Shown: positions 50,732 through 59,520, counted from the first letter of the stretch. The stretch is 64,000 nt of DNA from Clostridiales bacterium (GCA_017427465.1 JAFRST010000045.1:1-64000), one strand, 5' to 3'. A program made the numbers and translations. Notes: generated by a model from the sequence alone, not told the origin.

Positions 50732-51307
50732 ATGAAGAAGATGCGCACAATTATCGCTGCTGTTCTTGCCTGCGCTACTGCACTGTCATTCACGGGCTGC
50801 GGAAATGCCAAGAGGCTCCAGGATGAGGATTTTTTCTACGATGCCCTTGATAAAGGCGCAAAGATCGATGATGACGATTGCTATCACGAGAAGAACGCTT
50901 ATGTAAACGGCGATAAGGTCGAGTACATGATCTACTCACATGACGGAGATAATTTCTATACATACTTGAGATTCAAGGATGCTGATGACGCGATGGATTA
51001 CTTCGAAGATTCTTTCTATGACAGCTTCGAAGAAGCTCTTGATGATGACGCATTCGAAGGCTATCACAAGGCAAGCGTATCCAGAAACGCTGCTACCGTA
51101 GTTTTCAACGGCGAGCTCGAAGACAGCACACCGCTTTATTTCTATGGCTCTTCATTCTATTTCTATTCTGATGCTGAGTTCTACGGCGGCGTTTATCTTG
51201 TTAACAACGTCTACATCGAAGTGTTCTCCGTTGAAGGCAGCAAGCGCGACAAGGAGAAGATCGACAACGTTATTAAGAATCTCGGATTCCCCAAGCCGCA
51301 GTCTTAA
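50732..51307 (+). CDS. Small putative lipoprotein
   Basis: 191 residues. The signal peptide (MKKMRTIIAAVLACATALSFTGC) has the lipobox FTGC, with C23 as the lipidation site. The mature part is acidic and aromatic (DEDFFYDALDKGAKIDDDDCYHEK, RFKDADDAMDYFEDSFYDSFEEALDDD) and ends in a beta/helix pair. TAGGAGGGAA gives a strong ribosome binding site. Single gene with its own promoter and terminator. Function unknown. Confidence 0.75.
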   Translation: MKKMRTIIAAVLACATALSFTGCGNAKRLQDEDFFYDALDKGAKIDDDDCYHEKNAYVNGDKVEYMIYSHDGDNFYTYLRFKDADDAMDYFEDSFYDSFEEALDDDAFEGYHKASVSRNAATVVFNGELEDSTPLYFYGSSFYFYSDAEFYGGVYLVNNVYIEVFSVEGSKRDKEKIDNVIKNLGFPKPQS

Positions 51308-51330
51308 TAGGTTTTAGATTAAATTCCAAG

Positions 51331-51363
51331 TCCCCGGCAGATAAAATGCCGGGGATTTTTTTG
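51331..51363 (+). terminator. Terminator of small lipoprotein gene
   Basis: TCCCCGGCA and TGCCGGGGA form a 9-bp stem followed by TTTTTTTG. Confidence 0.9.
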
Positions 51364-51464
51364 TTTTAGTACCAATATTCGTACAGGCGCGAAAACCGGC
51401 ATTTACAAACATATGTTCGGGGTGATAGAATGACTGCACCATTAAAGTGAAGGGGGCAGACATT

Positions 51465-52196
51465 ATGTCAGATCAGGGCATCAGATATACATACGACGGC
51501 ACTTTTGAAGGTTATTTATGCGCGGTGCTTGCGGCCTTGAGATCAGGAAGAGTGCCTGCTTCGATATCGGACAGGAGGAGATCGTGCTGCACGGACGGCG
51601 CGGTCAATATCGCCACGAGCCTAAGGGACGCGCAGTATCTTTATTCGATGATATCTTCCAGGAGCAGCGCCGAGGTCCAGCAGATGACATCCGATTATTT
51701 CCTTACCGACAGCACGGGCCTTGAGATCAATCTCTACCGGATGATCTTCTGCTCGCTCAAGTACGGCGCGCGGATCGCCGAAGACTATTCGAGCGAGATG
51801 ATGAACGGCATACAGATGGCGATAAGAGACCTCTACAGGGAGGCTCAGACGGTGCTGAAAGAGCTGGATTTTTACCTGGGCGAAGAAGCCGCGTGCTCCG
51901 TGATCAACCCGAGGAATTCCATACTGCCTCTCATAAAACAGCCCGTCTTAAAGCGCCGCGACATCGAAGATCTCATCGTCTACGACAAGCGCCACCATCT
52001 GCTTCTCGAGCGCTATTCCGGGCAGAACATGCTGCTCGACATATCCGATTACCCGGTGTCTGAATTTAAAGATCCCAGACAAGCTTATGAATACCTGTGG
52101 CCCTTTGTAAGGGACAAGCGCTTTGATGTGAGGGTCATACCGGGCCAAAAGAAAAGCGGCTCTGCGATAGAGCCGCTCTGGTTAAAAGCTTCTTAA
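51465..52196 (+). CDS. Unknown protein, N-terminus like DNA-repair-associated TIGR03915
   Basis: 243 residues from the ATG at 51465, with AGGGGGC upstream at 51453-51459. The start IRYTYDGTFEGYLCAVLAALRSG resembles the opening of TIGR03915/DUF4130 proteins, which pair with a SplB-like radical SAM protein. The later LIVYDKRHHLLLERY and YLWPFVRDKRFDVRVIPG are in keeping but diverged. The usual radical-SAM partner is not next to it. A palindrome at the C-terminal coding end doubles as terminator. Confidence 0.5.
   Translation: MSDQGIRYTYDGTFEGYLCAVLAALRSGRVPASISDRRRSCCTDGAVNIATSLRDAQYLYSMISSRSSAEVQQMTSDYFLTDSTGLEINLYRMIFCSLKYGARIAEDYSSEMMNGIQMAIRDLYREAQTVLKELDFYLGEEAACSVINPRNSILPLIKQPVLKRRDIEDLIVYDKRHHLLLERYSGQNMLLDISDYPVSEFKDPRQAYEYLWPFVRDKRFDVRVIPGQKKSGSAIEPLWLKAS
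52155..52177. terminator. Terminator-like palindrome inside the coding end
   Basis: AGCGGCTC-TGCGAT-AGAGCCGCT spans codons near the end of the 51465 gene and faces the convergent acyl-CoA ligase gene, whose stop is only 10 nt beyond the 51465 stop. It could end transcripts from both sides, though no long U-run is present. Confidence 0.5.
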
Positions 52197-52206
52197 AGAT
52201 TAAAGA

Positions 52207-54558
52207 TTACTTCTGTTCCTCGGAAGCAGATCTGATAGCCTTTCTCATGATCTTGCCGTTGAATGTCTTAGGGAGTTCATCAACGAACTCTACTACTCTG
52301 GGGTACTTATAAGGAGCTGTCTTTTCCTTAACGTAGTTCTGGATCTCTTTCTTGAGTTCCTCAGTCTTTTCTGTGCCCTTAACGAGTGTGATCGTAGCCT
52401 TTACGACTATGCCTCTTACACCCTGGGGGTCAGGTACGCCCGTAACTGCGCACTCAAGAACATAAGGAAGCTCCATGATGACGTTCTCGATCTCGAACGG
52501 TCCGATACGGTAGCCGGAAGACTTAATGACGTCATCCGTACGACCGACATACCAGAAGTAACCGTCTTCGTCTGCCCATGCAGTATCACCCGTGTGATAC
52601 CAGCCGTCGTGCCATGCTTCGTTAGTAAGCTCAGGAGCGAGGTAGTACTGGAGGAAGAGTCCCTTCGGGTGGTAATTCTGTGTATTGATGCAGATCTCGC
52701 CTGTCTCACCGGGTTTGCATACGTTGCCGTCGGGATCAAGGATCTTAACGTCATAGAGCGGGTTAGGTTTACCCATTGAACCGATACGGAGCTTAGCACC
52801 TACGAGGTTAGCGATAGCGAGTGTAGTCTCTGTCTGACCGAAGCCTTCCATGAGGCGGATACCCGTTGCTGCCATGAAGCGGTTGAATACCTCAGGGTTC
52901 AGAGCCTCGCCTGCAGTAACCGCATACTTGAGTGAAGACAGATCGTACTTTGAGAGGTCTTCCTTGATGAAGAATCTGAACATTGTCGGAGGTGCGCAGA
53001 ATGTAGTGATATTGTATTTCTTAAACATAGGAAGGATCTCTTCAGCCTTGAAGCGGTCGAAGTCGAATGTGAAGACAGGTGCTTCGCAGAGCCACTGACC
53101 GTAGAGCTTTCCCCAGAGTGCCTTACCCCAGCCTGTATCGGAGATGGAGAAGTGGAGACCGTTAGGATCTACATTCTGCCAGTACTTGGCTGTCGGGATG
53201 TGACCTATAGCATACATGTATGAATGCAGAGCCATCTTAGGATAGCCTGTTGTGCCTGATGTGAAGAACATTACCATCGGATCGTATCCGCATGCATAGT
53301 CGGCAGGACGCTCGAACTCATCGGAGAAGTTCTTGAACTCCTCGTTGAAGTCGTGCCAGCCGGGTCTTGAACCGTTGCAGAGGATGAGTGTCTCAACTCC
53401 GCAGACCTTGGCGGCCTTCTCACACTCGTCTGCTGCATCATCATCTGCCGTGCAGAATACTGCCTTAACGCCTGCTGCATTGAAGCGGTATTCATAGTCG
53501 TGGTCACGGAGAAGGTGGGTAGCAGGAATAGCTACGGCGCCAAGCTTCTCGAGGCCCATCATGGCGAACCAGAACTGGTAGTGACGCTTCAGAACGAGGA
53601 CTACCTTGTCGCCCTTGCCGATGCCGAGAGACTTGAAGTAATTGGCTGTCATGTTGGAATATTTCTTGATGTCACCGAAGGTGAATCTTCTTTCTGTTAC
53701 GCAGTCCTTTGCGACCCAGAGCATGGCGAGCTTGTCGGGGTTCTTGTCGGCGATAACGTCTACGCAGTCAAATGCGAAGTTGAACTTCTTGCATGCAGGG
53801 ACATTGACGTCAACATCTACCATCGTGCCGTTCTCGTCGAGAACGCCGTTCAGATACTTTGCATATACCGGATCTTTGATATTAGCCGCATCAACGTTGG
53901 TAACGTTTTCTGTACGCATCTCTTCCGAGTTGTAAGGTGTGGTGTAGTTCTCACCTTTGCCCCATGCCTCGGGGTTAAGGATGATCGCATAGAATACGCA
54001 ATCCTCACCGCCTAAAGCGAACTCGCCGTGAGGCTGTGTGGAGTCGAAGTAGATACAGTCGCCTTCATGGAGTACTTCGGAGGAATCACCGATGATTACC
54101 TTCAATGTGCCCTTAACGACGATGTTCATCTCCTGATAGTTATGTGAAACGAGGTGATACGGAGGGTTCAAAGCCTCTTCAGAATAAGGCACTACGACGC
54201 GGAAGGGTTCGCAGAGCTTGTTCTTGAATCTTGATGCCAAACGCTGGTACTTATAGCCTGTGCGTCTTGTGATCGGGCTGCCCTGGCCGTTTCTTGTTAC
54301 TGCATACTCGGTAAGTGCAGGTGAGGAACCTTCCATGATATCTGAGATCTCAACGCCCGCGAGGTTTGCGAATTTATAAATGAAAGTAAAATTGAAATCC
54401 TGGGTGCCTTCTTCAAACTTGAGATATTCTTCAGTAGTAATATCAAGTTTTGAGGCTACTTCCTCAGGTGTCAGACCCATGTCGAGTCTCAGGCCGTGAA
54501 CTCTGTCTGCAACTTCTGCGAGTCTTAGCTCTACGTTGCTGTTGTTAGCATTTGACAT
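52207..54558 (-). CDS. HTH-cupin-acyl-CoA ligase fusion
   Basis: 783 residues from the ATG at 54558 (AAAGGAGAAAAGCA upstream). An XRE-type helix-turn-helix covers about 15-70 (LRLDMGLTPEEVASKLDITTEEYLKFEEG). A cupin sensor covers about 120-205 (LVSHNYQEMNIVVKGTLKVIIGDS). A full AMP-binding ligase of the medium-chain/acetyl type follows, with FFTSGTTGYPKMALH, GEICINTQ, YHTGDTAWADEDGYFWYVGRTDDVIKSSGYRIGP and the catalytic Lys region NGKIMRK. The XRE-cupin head resembles stand-alone regulators, so the enzyme may sense its own acid or CoA product, or bind DNA. It sits behind a T-box leader, which is unusual for an acyl-CoA ligase. Confidence 0.9.
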   Translation of the reverse strand: MSNANNSNVELRLAEVADRVHGLRLDMGLTPEEVASKLDITTEEYLKFEEGTQDFNFTFIYKFANLAGVEISDIMEGSSPALTEYAVTRNGQGSPITRRTGYKYQRLASRFKNKLCEPFRVVVPYSEEALNPPYHLVSHNYQEMNIVVKGTLKVIIGDSSEVLHEGDCIYFDSTQPHGEFALGGEDCVFYAIILNPEAWGKGENYTTPYNSEEMRTENVTNVDAANIKDPVYAKYLNGVLDENGTMVDVDVNVPACKKFNFAFDCVDVIADKNPDKLAMLWVAKDCVTERRFTFGDIKKYSNMTANYFKSLGIGKGDKVVLVLKRHYQFWFAMMGLEKLGAVAIPATHLLRDHDYEYRFNAAGVKAVFCTADDDAADECEKAAKVCGVETLILCNGSRPGWHDFNEEFKNFSDEFERPADYACGYDPMVMFFTSGTTGYPKMALHSYMYAIGHIPTAKYWQNVDPNGLHFSISDTGWGKALWGKLYGQWLCEAPVFTFDFDRFKAEEILPMFKKYNITTFCAPPTMFRFFIKEDLSKYDLSSLKYAVTAGEALNPEVFNRFMAATGIRLMEGFGQTETTLAIANLVGAKLRIGSMGKPNPLYDVKILDPDGNVCKPGETGEICINTQNYHPKGLFLQYYLAPELTNEAWHDGWYHTGDTAWADEDGYFWYVGRTDDVIKSSGYRIGPFEIENVIMELPYVLECAVTGVPDPQGVRGIVVKATITLVKGTEKTEELKKEIQNYVKEKTAPYKYPRVVEFVDELPKTFNGKIMRKAIRSASEEQK

Positions 54559-54606
54559 TGCTTTTTCTCCTTTTCTGTCAATCTGTCTTGTCTGTTCCCT
54601 GCCGGG

Positions 54607-54885
54607 GCAAAAAAAAAGCCCCAACATCCTACTTGGACATTGAGACGAATATAAATCCGCGGTACCACTCAATTTGCAAACATTACTGTCTGCCACTTAC
54701 GAAGTCTAACAACTCCTTTGCATTAACGCAGCATCACGGGCACTGTCTACTAGGGGATGAACCTTTTCGGAATGCCGGCTCGGAAGGGATAGCTTGTTGC
54801 AAATATCGTCATGTGCCTCTCAGCGTAACAGCACTTCTCTGTATTGAACGAATCTCTGCGGCTTTCTTCGTCACAGCCTTTAGAG
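54607..54885 (-). promoter_or_regulatory. T-box riboswitch upstream of HTH-cupin-acyl-CoA ligase
   Basis: The T-box core AGTGGTACCGCGG lies at 54657-54669 (minus), followed by the terminator stem CTCAATGTCC/GGATGTTGGG and nine T (to 54607). Stem I opens near 54880 (GGCT...AGCC) with GACGAAGA and AGAGA elements. The bulge UGGU pairs with a tRNA end of discriminator A. By alignment to the usual NNN-AUCC pattern the specifier reads GCU (Ala); UAU (Tyr) or AAG (Lys) in other frames are also A73 tRNAs. A tRNA-responsive leader would raise expression when that tRNA is uncharged. Confidence 0.88.
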
Positions 54886-54929
54886 TTATTCAATTGTATA
54901 CATTCCGCAAACCAGCGAAATGTTACATC

Positions 54930-54958
54930 AGAATATACTCATGAAACATAATTGTCAA
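54930..54958 (-). promoter_or_regulatory. Promoter of T-box transcript
   Basis: Minus strand TTGACA (54958-54953), 17 bp, TATTCT (54935-54930). Leader of about 365 nt to the ATG at 54558. Confidence 0.65.
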
Positions 54959-54978
54959 CATTTATTTTCATTTAGTTT

Positions 54979-55007
54979 TTGCACAGTTCCTCTTGAGAGT
55001 GTAAAAT
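54979..55007 (+). promoter_or_regulatory. Promoter of epimerase gene
   Basis: TTGCAC (54979-54984), 17-bp spacer, TAAAAT (55002-55007), divergent from the T-box promoter. Confidence 0.6.
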
Positions 55008-55070
55008 GATATCAGCAATTAATGCGGTGTTCGGGCAATTAACAGCATACGTGTGTCAAGGAGAAAGTGT

Positions 55071-56540
55071 ATGTCGGTTAAGTATTTGGTCTCAGGCGGT
55101 GAAGGCGCATTAGGCAAGTTCGTTATCAGTATGCTCTTGGAGCGCGGTGAGAAGATAAGGATTCTCATGAGCGAACTTTCCGATACAAGAATATACAGAA
55201 ACAATCCCAACATTGAGATCTGTTATGGTATTTCCACGGATAAAGATTCCATGAAAGAATTTTTCGAGCTCGAAGATCCGAGATCGTGTGTTCTTTTCCA
55301 TACGGACGAGTATGTATCGCTTTCCGATGCTACGAATCTTACAATGAGAAGAGTTAACGTTATCGGTGCTGAAAACGTAGTCGATATGTGTCTTAAGCGC
55401 AAGATCGGCAAGCTCGTTTACTTAAGCTCTGCATACGCTCTTAACCCTGAGGTCACAGGTGACAACTTAACGATCCACTTCGACCGTAACAAGGTTGAAG
55501 GTGAGTATGCGAAGTCCAAGGCAGAGGCCGCAGCTTATGTCATGGAGAAGGTCGCTCTTAACAAGCTCAATGCGGTTATGGTTCTGCCTACGTTCATCAT
55601 CGGCCCCGGTTATTCACAGGACTATGAGATCAACAAAGTATTGAACAGCTTCATTAATAACGGCACGACTCCTCCGAAGGAAGGCGGCCGCGCATTCGTA
55701 GACGTAAGAGTCGTTGCGAACGCGATGCTTACTTTGGCTGACAAGGGCGAGCCCGGCGCAGGTTATATCATCAGCGGTGAGTACAAGACCAGCGGCGAGT
55801 TCTTTAAGGACGTCAACGACATCAAGGGTATCGATGCTCCGGTCAAGACCGCATCGAAGCTCGTTATGAGCAAGTCCCTCGTTAAGCTCGTCAACTTCTA
55901 CTACAAGATCACTCACAAGGAGAATCCGCGTGAGGCATATACACTCTTCAGGGAAAATCCCGATGCACGCTTCGAAGACAACAGCAAGGGTATTCTTCCG
56001 GAGAATGTAATCAGCTTCAAGGAATCCTTGAGCGACACGATCAGCGGTGCCCAGACAGGCGGCACGCAGGCTGCTTCCGCTACGGTCCAGCAGGCCACGC
56101 CGAAGAGTACGTCTGCTGCTGAAGCTATGGAAGCAAGACTTAAGAGAAAGAGCGCCGTTGCGTCCACATCCAAGCCGGCAACATCCACTGCTCCTGCGGG
56201 ATCTGCACCGGCAACATCTGCACCTGCAGCACCGTCTGCGCCTGCCCATACAAGACCTGCCAGCTCGAGGCCCGCATCTTTCGCGGCACAGGCTGCAGCG
56301 AAGGCAAGAGCTGAGAGGGAGAAGGCTGAGGCTGAGAAGGCCGGTACATCTGCTCCCGAGGCACCCAAGGCAGACGCTCCCGTTAAGTCCATTATTCCGT
56401 CTATGAATCCTTCTTCTGAAGATCCCAAGCCGGAAGCTCCGAAGGCTGCAGAGCCCGTTAAGTCGATAATCCCTCAGATGCCTGTTAAGCCGGAAGCACC
56501 GGCCAATCCGCCCGCATCTCCGGAGAACAGTGAGACATAA
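55071..56540 (+). CDS. NAD-dependent epimerase/dehydratase with disordered tail
   Basis: 489 residues from the ATG at 55071 (AAGGAGAAAG upstream). Residues 1-310 form an extended SDR: GGEGALGKFV nucleotide motif, LSSAYAL, and YAKSK as the YxxxK catalytic pair. Residues about 325-489 are a low-complexity Ala/Pro/Ser/Lys tail with two copies of PVKSIIP-S/Q-M. The tail looks disordered and may bind a partner or the envelope. It is unlike ordinary sugar epimerases. Followed immediately by maf with no gap. Confidence 0.8.
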   Translation: MSVKYLVSGGEGALGKFVISMLLERGEKIRILMSELSDTRIYRNNPNIEICYGISTDKDSMKEFFELEDPRSCVLFHTDEYVSLSDATNLTMRRVNVIGAENVVDMCLKRKIGKLVYLSSAYALNPEVTGDNLTIHFDRNKVEGEYAKSKAEAAAYVMEKVALNKLNAVMVLPTFIIGPGYSQDYEINKVLNSFINNGTTPPKEGGRAFVDVRVVANAMLTLADKGEPGAGYIISGEYKTSGEFFKDVNDIKGIDAPVKTASKLVMSKSLVKLVNFYYKITHKENPREAYTLFRENPDARFEDNSKGILPENVISFKESLSDTISGAQTGGTQAASATVQQATPKSTSAAEAMEARLKRKSAVASTSKPATSTAPAGSAPATSAPAAPSAPAHTRPASSRPASFAAQAAAKARAEREKAEAEKAGTSAPEAPKADAPVKSIIPSMNPSSEDPKPEAPKAAEPVKSIIPQMPVKPEAPANPPASPENSET

Positions 56541-57161
56541 GTGGTATTAGATAAAAATAATAAAAAAATAATTCTTGCAAGCGCGTCTCCCAGGAGGCGC
56601 GAATTGCTGTCTTTAGTCACAGATAAATTCGAAGTCATAACAGTCGATGTCGATGAGCGTTCCGCCGAGATAAGGATGGAGGAAAAGGGCGTGCCCGCGT
56701 TAAGAGTGAGCGAAGGCTTAGCTGAGCTCAAGGCAAAGGCTGTTTTCGATACTTTGTCAGAGCCCGAAAAAGAGAACACCATCGTTATCGGCGCCGATAC
56801 TTCGGTCGTTCTGGATAACATAATCTTCGGCAAGCCAAAAGACCGTCAGGAAGCGGTGGACATGCTGTCGCTTTTGTCAGGCAAGACACATGTCGTTGCG
56901 ACCGGAGTTGCGGTTTTCGCAGGGTCAAAAGTTAAGAGATTTACGGAAGAAACCTACGTCGAGTTCAACGCGCTCGACGATTACCAAAGAGAATTGATAG
57001 AAGCTTATTGTGACGGCGGTTCGCCGTACGATAAGGCGGGCGGATACGGCATTCAGGACAAGGGCGCTTTACTGGTCAAATGCTTAAACGGAGACTATTC
57101 CAACGTGGTCGGATTGCCCGTGCCGAGACTGGCGCGCGAGATAAGCGGCATGTTAAAATAA
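56541..57161 (+). CDS. maf: Maf family nucleoside triphosphate pyrophosphatase
   Basis: 206 residues. LASASPRRRELLSL is the Maf signature, with GADTSVVLDN and VATGVAVF typical of the house-cleaning pyrophosphatase that removes modified dTTP/UTP. The C-terminal GLPVPRLARE is also conserved. GTG start at 56541 directly after the epimerase stop. Maf also affects septation when overproduced in Bacillus. Confidence 0.95.
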   Translation: MVLDKNNKKIILASASPRRRELLSLVTDKFEVITVDVDERSAEIRMEEKGVPALRVSEGLAELKAKAVFDTLSEPEKENTIVIGADTSVVLDNIIFGKPKDRQEAVDMLSLLSGKTHVVATGVAVFAGSKVKRFTEETYVEFNALDDYQRELIEAYCDGGSPYDKAGGYGIQDKGALLVKCLNGDYSNVVGLPVPRLAREISGMLK

Positions 57162-57198
57162 TCGTTGGAATAAAAATGGAAAAAGGGGGGATACTAAT

Positions 57199-57603
57199 GT
57201 GTTTGGGATAGGCCTTGGTAATCTCGTAAGGATAGGTCTGAGAGTAAGTGATCATATTTTAAGACAGCAGGAGATCGAGCAGTCTAGGGCAAGAGCCGAG
57301 AGCGCAAGACTTGAAGCTGAAGCATCCAGAGAGAGAACCACTAAAGAGAATTCAATATACAGAAGAACTTTGCTGGAAGATCAGATCGCTCGCGACAGTG
57401 TGGCTGTCGAGTGCCCTAACTGCGGCGCTACAGGCAACCGCATCCGCAGAGACTCGACAGGATTTTGCGAGTATTGCGGAACTGCAATTCAGGTAAGCAG
57501 CGGCGGCATCGCGTATATTGCTGATCCTATTGAGAAGGTAAGAGCTAAAGCTGAAGAAGATATCAGGCTTAAGACCGGGGGCGTGACAGATGACCAAAAC
57601 TGA
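57199..57603 (+). CDS. Small coiled-coil zinc-ribbon protein
   Basis: 134 residues. A hydrophobic/helical start (GIGLGNLVRIGLRVSDHILR) is followed by a charged coiled coil (EQSRARAESARLEAEASRERT). A C4 zinc ribbon (CPNCGATGNRIRRDSTGFCEYCG, about 73-95) comes next, and an acidic helix closes it. GTG start at 57199 with AAAAGGGGGG at 57181-57190. Its last 14 nt overlap the next gene, indicating coupling. Function unknown. Confidence 0.65.
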   Translation: MFGIGLGNLVRIGLRVSDHILRQQEIEQSRARAESARLEAEASRERTTKENSIYRRTLLEDQIARDSVAVECPNCGATGNRIRRDSTGFCEYCGTAIQVSSGGIAYIADPIEKVRAKAEEDIRLKTGGVTDDQN

Positions 57604-58183
57604 GAAAAGCGGCAAAAGTAATTTCAAGAAAATAGCAGGGCTCGTAGGCATCTACGCTCTCATCTATATCGTATGCTCAGCGATGTTCGTCGGCCTGTTC
57701 CACACCGGGCTCCTCAAGGGCATGGAAGTCCTCATGTACAGAGGAATCGTGTTCATCATCATCACGGGCATCATCGCCGCAGTCATCATGGGGATCGTCC
57801 GCAAATTCTGGAAGTTCGTAACGGTAAGGGACATCATCATGATGTTCTGTATCTTCTGCTGCGTGAACACGGTTCTCTTTACGCTTATTCCTGTTACGGT
57901 CGAGCGTTCCGTATCTGTATTTATGCTCAGCTACATGGAGGAGAATTCCGACCAGACCTTTACACAGGAATCCGTAGGCGAAGTCTTCACTCAGAAGTAC
58001 GTTGAAGAATACGGGGCGTTCGAGAAGCGCTTCAACGAGCAGATCGTCACGGGCACCATCGTTGAGAATCCGGACGGCACATATTCGATTACGGAGAAGG
58101 GCAAGTTCATCGTTAACATGTTCAGGACGGTCGCGAAGTGGTTTGATACCGACAGGCGTCTGGTATATCCGAACGAGAACTGA
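57590..58183 (+). CDS. Unknown membrane protein coupled to zinc-ribbon gene
   Basis: 197 residues. Three transmembrane segments (about 15-38, 45-65 and 80-105) follow a basic cytoplasmic N-terminus (KTEKSGKSNFKK). A soluble, charged C-terminal domain (about 110-197, EVFTQKYVEEYGAFEKRF) comes last. Overlaps the zinc-ribbon gene by 14 nt and ends before a strong terminator. I do not recognise the family. Confidence 0.65.
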   Translation: MTKTEKSGKSNFKKIAGLVGIYALIYIVCSAMFVGLFHTGLLKGMEVLMYRGIVFIIITGIIAAVIMGIVRKFWKFVTVRDIIMMFCIFCCVNTVLFTLIPVTVERSVSVFMLSYMEENSDQTFTQESVGEVFTQKYVEEYGAFEKRFNEQIVTGTIVENPDGTYSITEKGKFIVNMFRTVAKWFDTDRRLVYPNEN

Positions 58184-58205
58184 TCTGTAAGTTAATTTGG
58201 TTTTT

Positions 58206-58234
58206 AAGGGCATCCTTCGCGGGTGCCCTTTTTT
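58206..58234 (+). terminator. Terminator of zinc-ribbon/membrane pair
   Basis: GGGCATCC-TTCGC-GGGTGCCC followed by TTTTTT. Confidence 0.9.
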
Positions 58235-58265
58235 GCGCCGGCGCAGTACTCTTTGATGCCGATTT

Positions 58266-58355
58266 GGAGACTATTTTGGGCTCGAAAAGTCTCCATTTAG
58301 TCATTTTTCGCCGAAAAAGACTTTTTGGAGACTATTTGGGGCTCGAAAAGTCTCC
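58266..58355. repeat. Tandem hairpin repeat, 61-bp period
   Basis: GGAGACT/AGTCTCC pairs at 58266-58294 and again at 58327-58355 with the near-identical loop ATTT(T)GGG(G)CTCGAAA. Between them AGTCATTTTTCG/CGAAAAAGACT (58298-58323) makes a third hairpin. The surrounding gap 58184-58509 has no other ORF with start signals. Confidence 0.8.
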
Positions 58356-58453
58356 ATTTCGGGTACTTCCCCTTTTCACGGCAACAGCCGCCGACGAAAA
58401 TGCGGCGATTCCTGATGAAAGATAAAAATATATCGAAATACAATAAAATTTTA

Positions 58454-58482
58454 TTGCATTACAAGGGAGAGAGTGATAAGAT
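58454..58482 (+). promoter_or_regulatory. Promoter of lipoprotein gene
   Basis: TTGCAT (58454-58459), 17-bp spacer, TAAGAT (58477-58482). Confidence 0.6.
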
Positions 58483-58509
58483 AGCCTCACATGGGGAGGT
58501 AGATTAAAG

Positions 58510-59310
58510 ATGAAATGTATTAAGAAGATCAAGGTATTAACTGTAGCTGGCGCGGTGGTTTTCGCGCTGTTATTTCAAGGATGCTCGCTGTTTAATGCGT
58601 ATGCGGGGATCCCGGGGCTTCCTGACAACGCCGCGTCGTATGATATGTATTCTGTTGACAGTGTGGACATGATGCTCATTGATGTGAACGGTAAGACATA
58701 CGCGCCTTACGGAACACTTGAAGGAAGATTCAAAGATGAATATGTCAGAGAATGTCTGGGATATGTGGATGGCGACAAGAACACGAGGATCTATTCGCTC
58801 TGTGAAGATCCGTACGATGACTATATCGTGATGATCAACACTAACGGGGTCATGGAGCAGCCGCAGTTCTGGCGGGATATGTCGACTTATGGTGAAGATA
58901 TCTTTACTCCCGGATACATAGATTCCCTGGAATACGAGGAGTGGGGCAGTTCAGGGTGCTATTCCGAGATGAGAGAATTCAGGATCGATGTAAACCTCGA
59001 AGCAGAGGATGTTATGGAGCTTGCAATGGATTTCACGATAAACGGAGATACCAATGGCTCGGCCGGCGTCCGCAATGCCGACTGGTCAGAGATGAAGGAT
59101 GATGTCTACGAGCTCTCGATACCGGAGATGCATCTGCATGACAAATACGATTTTGATGAACCGTTCGATGTCGAGATACATTTCACAGTTACTTCAATGA
59201 ATGGCAGTCAGTTTGTAATAGACAGCGTTTACACCGGTACGGTTAAGCTCGGCGGCAATGATACGCTGACTCTCACGGGCAATGCCCAGGACGGATATCA
59301 GATACGTTAG
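58510..59310 (+). CDS. Putative lipoprotein
   Basis: 266 residues. The signal peptide (KKIKVLTVAGAVVFALLFQGC) ends in a lipobox-like F-Q-G-C at C25. The mature protein is beta-rich, with YDMYSVDSVDMMLIDVNGKTYAPYG and a C-terminal immunoglobulin-like run of strands (FDVEIHFTVTSMNG, TGTVKLGGNDTLTL). GGGGAGG before the ATG. Followed 8 nt later by a 53-residue membrane peptide gene. Function unknown. Confidence 0.7.
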   Translation: MKCIKKIKVLTVAGAVVFALLFQGCSLFNAYAGIPGLPDNAASYDMYSVDSVDMMLIDVNGKTYAPYGTLEGRFKDEYVRECLGYVDGDKNTRIYSLCEDPYDDYIVMINTNGVMEQPQFWRDMSTYGEDIFTPGYIDSLEYEEWGSSGCYSEMREFRIDVNLEAEDVMELAMDFTINGDTNGSAGVRNADWSEMKDDVYELSIPEMHLHDKYDFDEPFDVEIHFTVTSMNGSQFVIDSVYTGTVKLGGNDTLTLTGNAQDGYQIR

Positions 59311-59318
59311 GAGGTTTT

Positions 59319-59480
59319 ATGGGCGCGACAACGTGGCTTATTATCTTATACATATTATTGATAGGACTTACTGTTTTTGCCTTTGCGAAAAAGAAGCGGG
59401 CAGCAGGAATAATCCTGATAGCCGTTATGGTGACGGGCGCCGTGATACTCGGGTATCTGTGGTTTACGTCTCCGATGTAA
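59319..59480 (+). CDS. 53-residue two-helix membrane protein
   Basis: ATG at 59319 with TAGGAGG directly upstream; TAA at 59478-59480. It has two transmembrane segments (about 5-23 and 30-48) joined by a basic KKKR loop. Cotranscribed with the lipoprotein (8-nt gap) and closed by a terminator. The small size and layout are coherent with a real gene; no family is known to me. Confidence 0.65.
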   Translation: MGATTWLIILYILLIGLTVFAFAKKKRAAGIILIAVMVTGAVILGYLWFTSPM

Positions 59481-59490
59481 GACAGAATAA

Positions 59491-59520
59491 AAAGGCATCC
59501 TTAAACCGGGTGCCTTTTTA
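59491..59520 (+). terminator. Terminator of lipoprotein/membrane pair
   Basis: AAAGGCATCC and GGGTGCCTTTTT pair around TTAAACC, followed by T/A. Confidence 0.85.
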
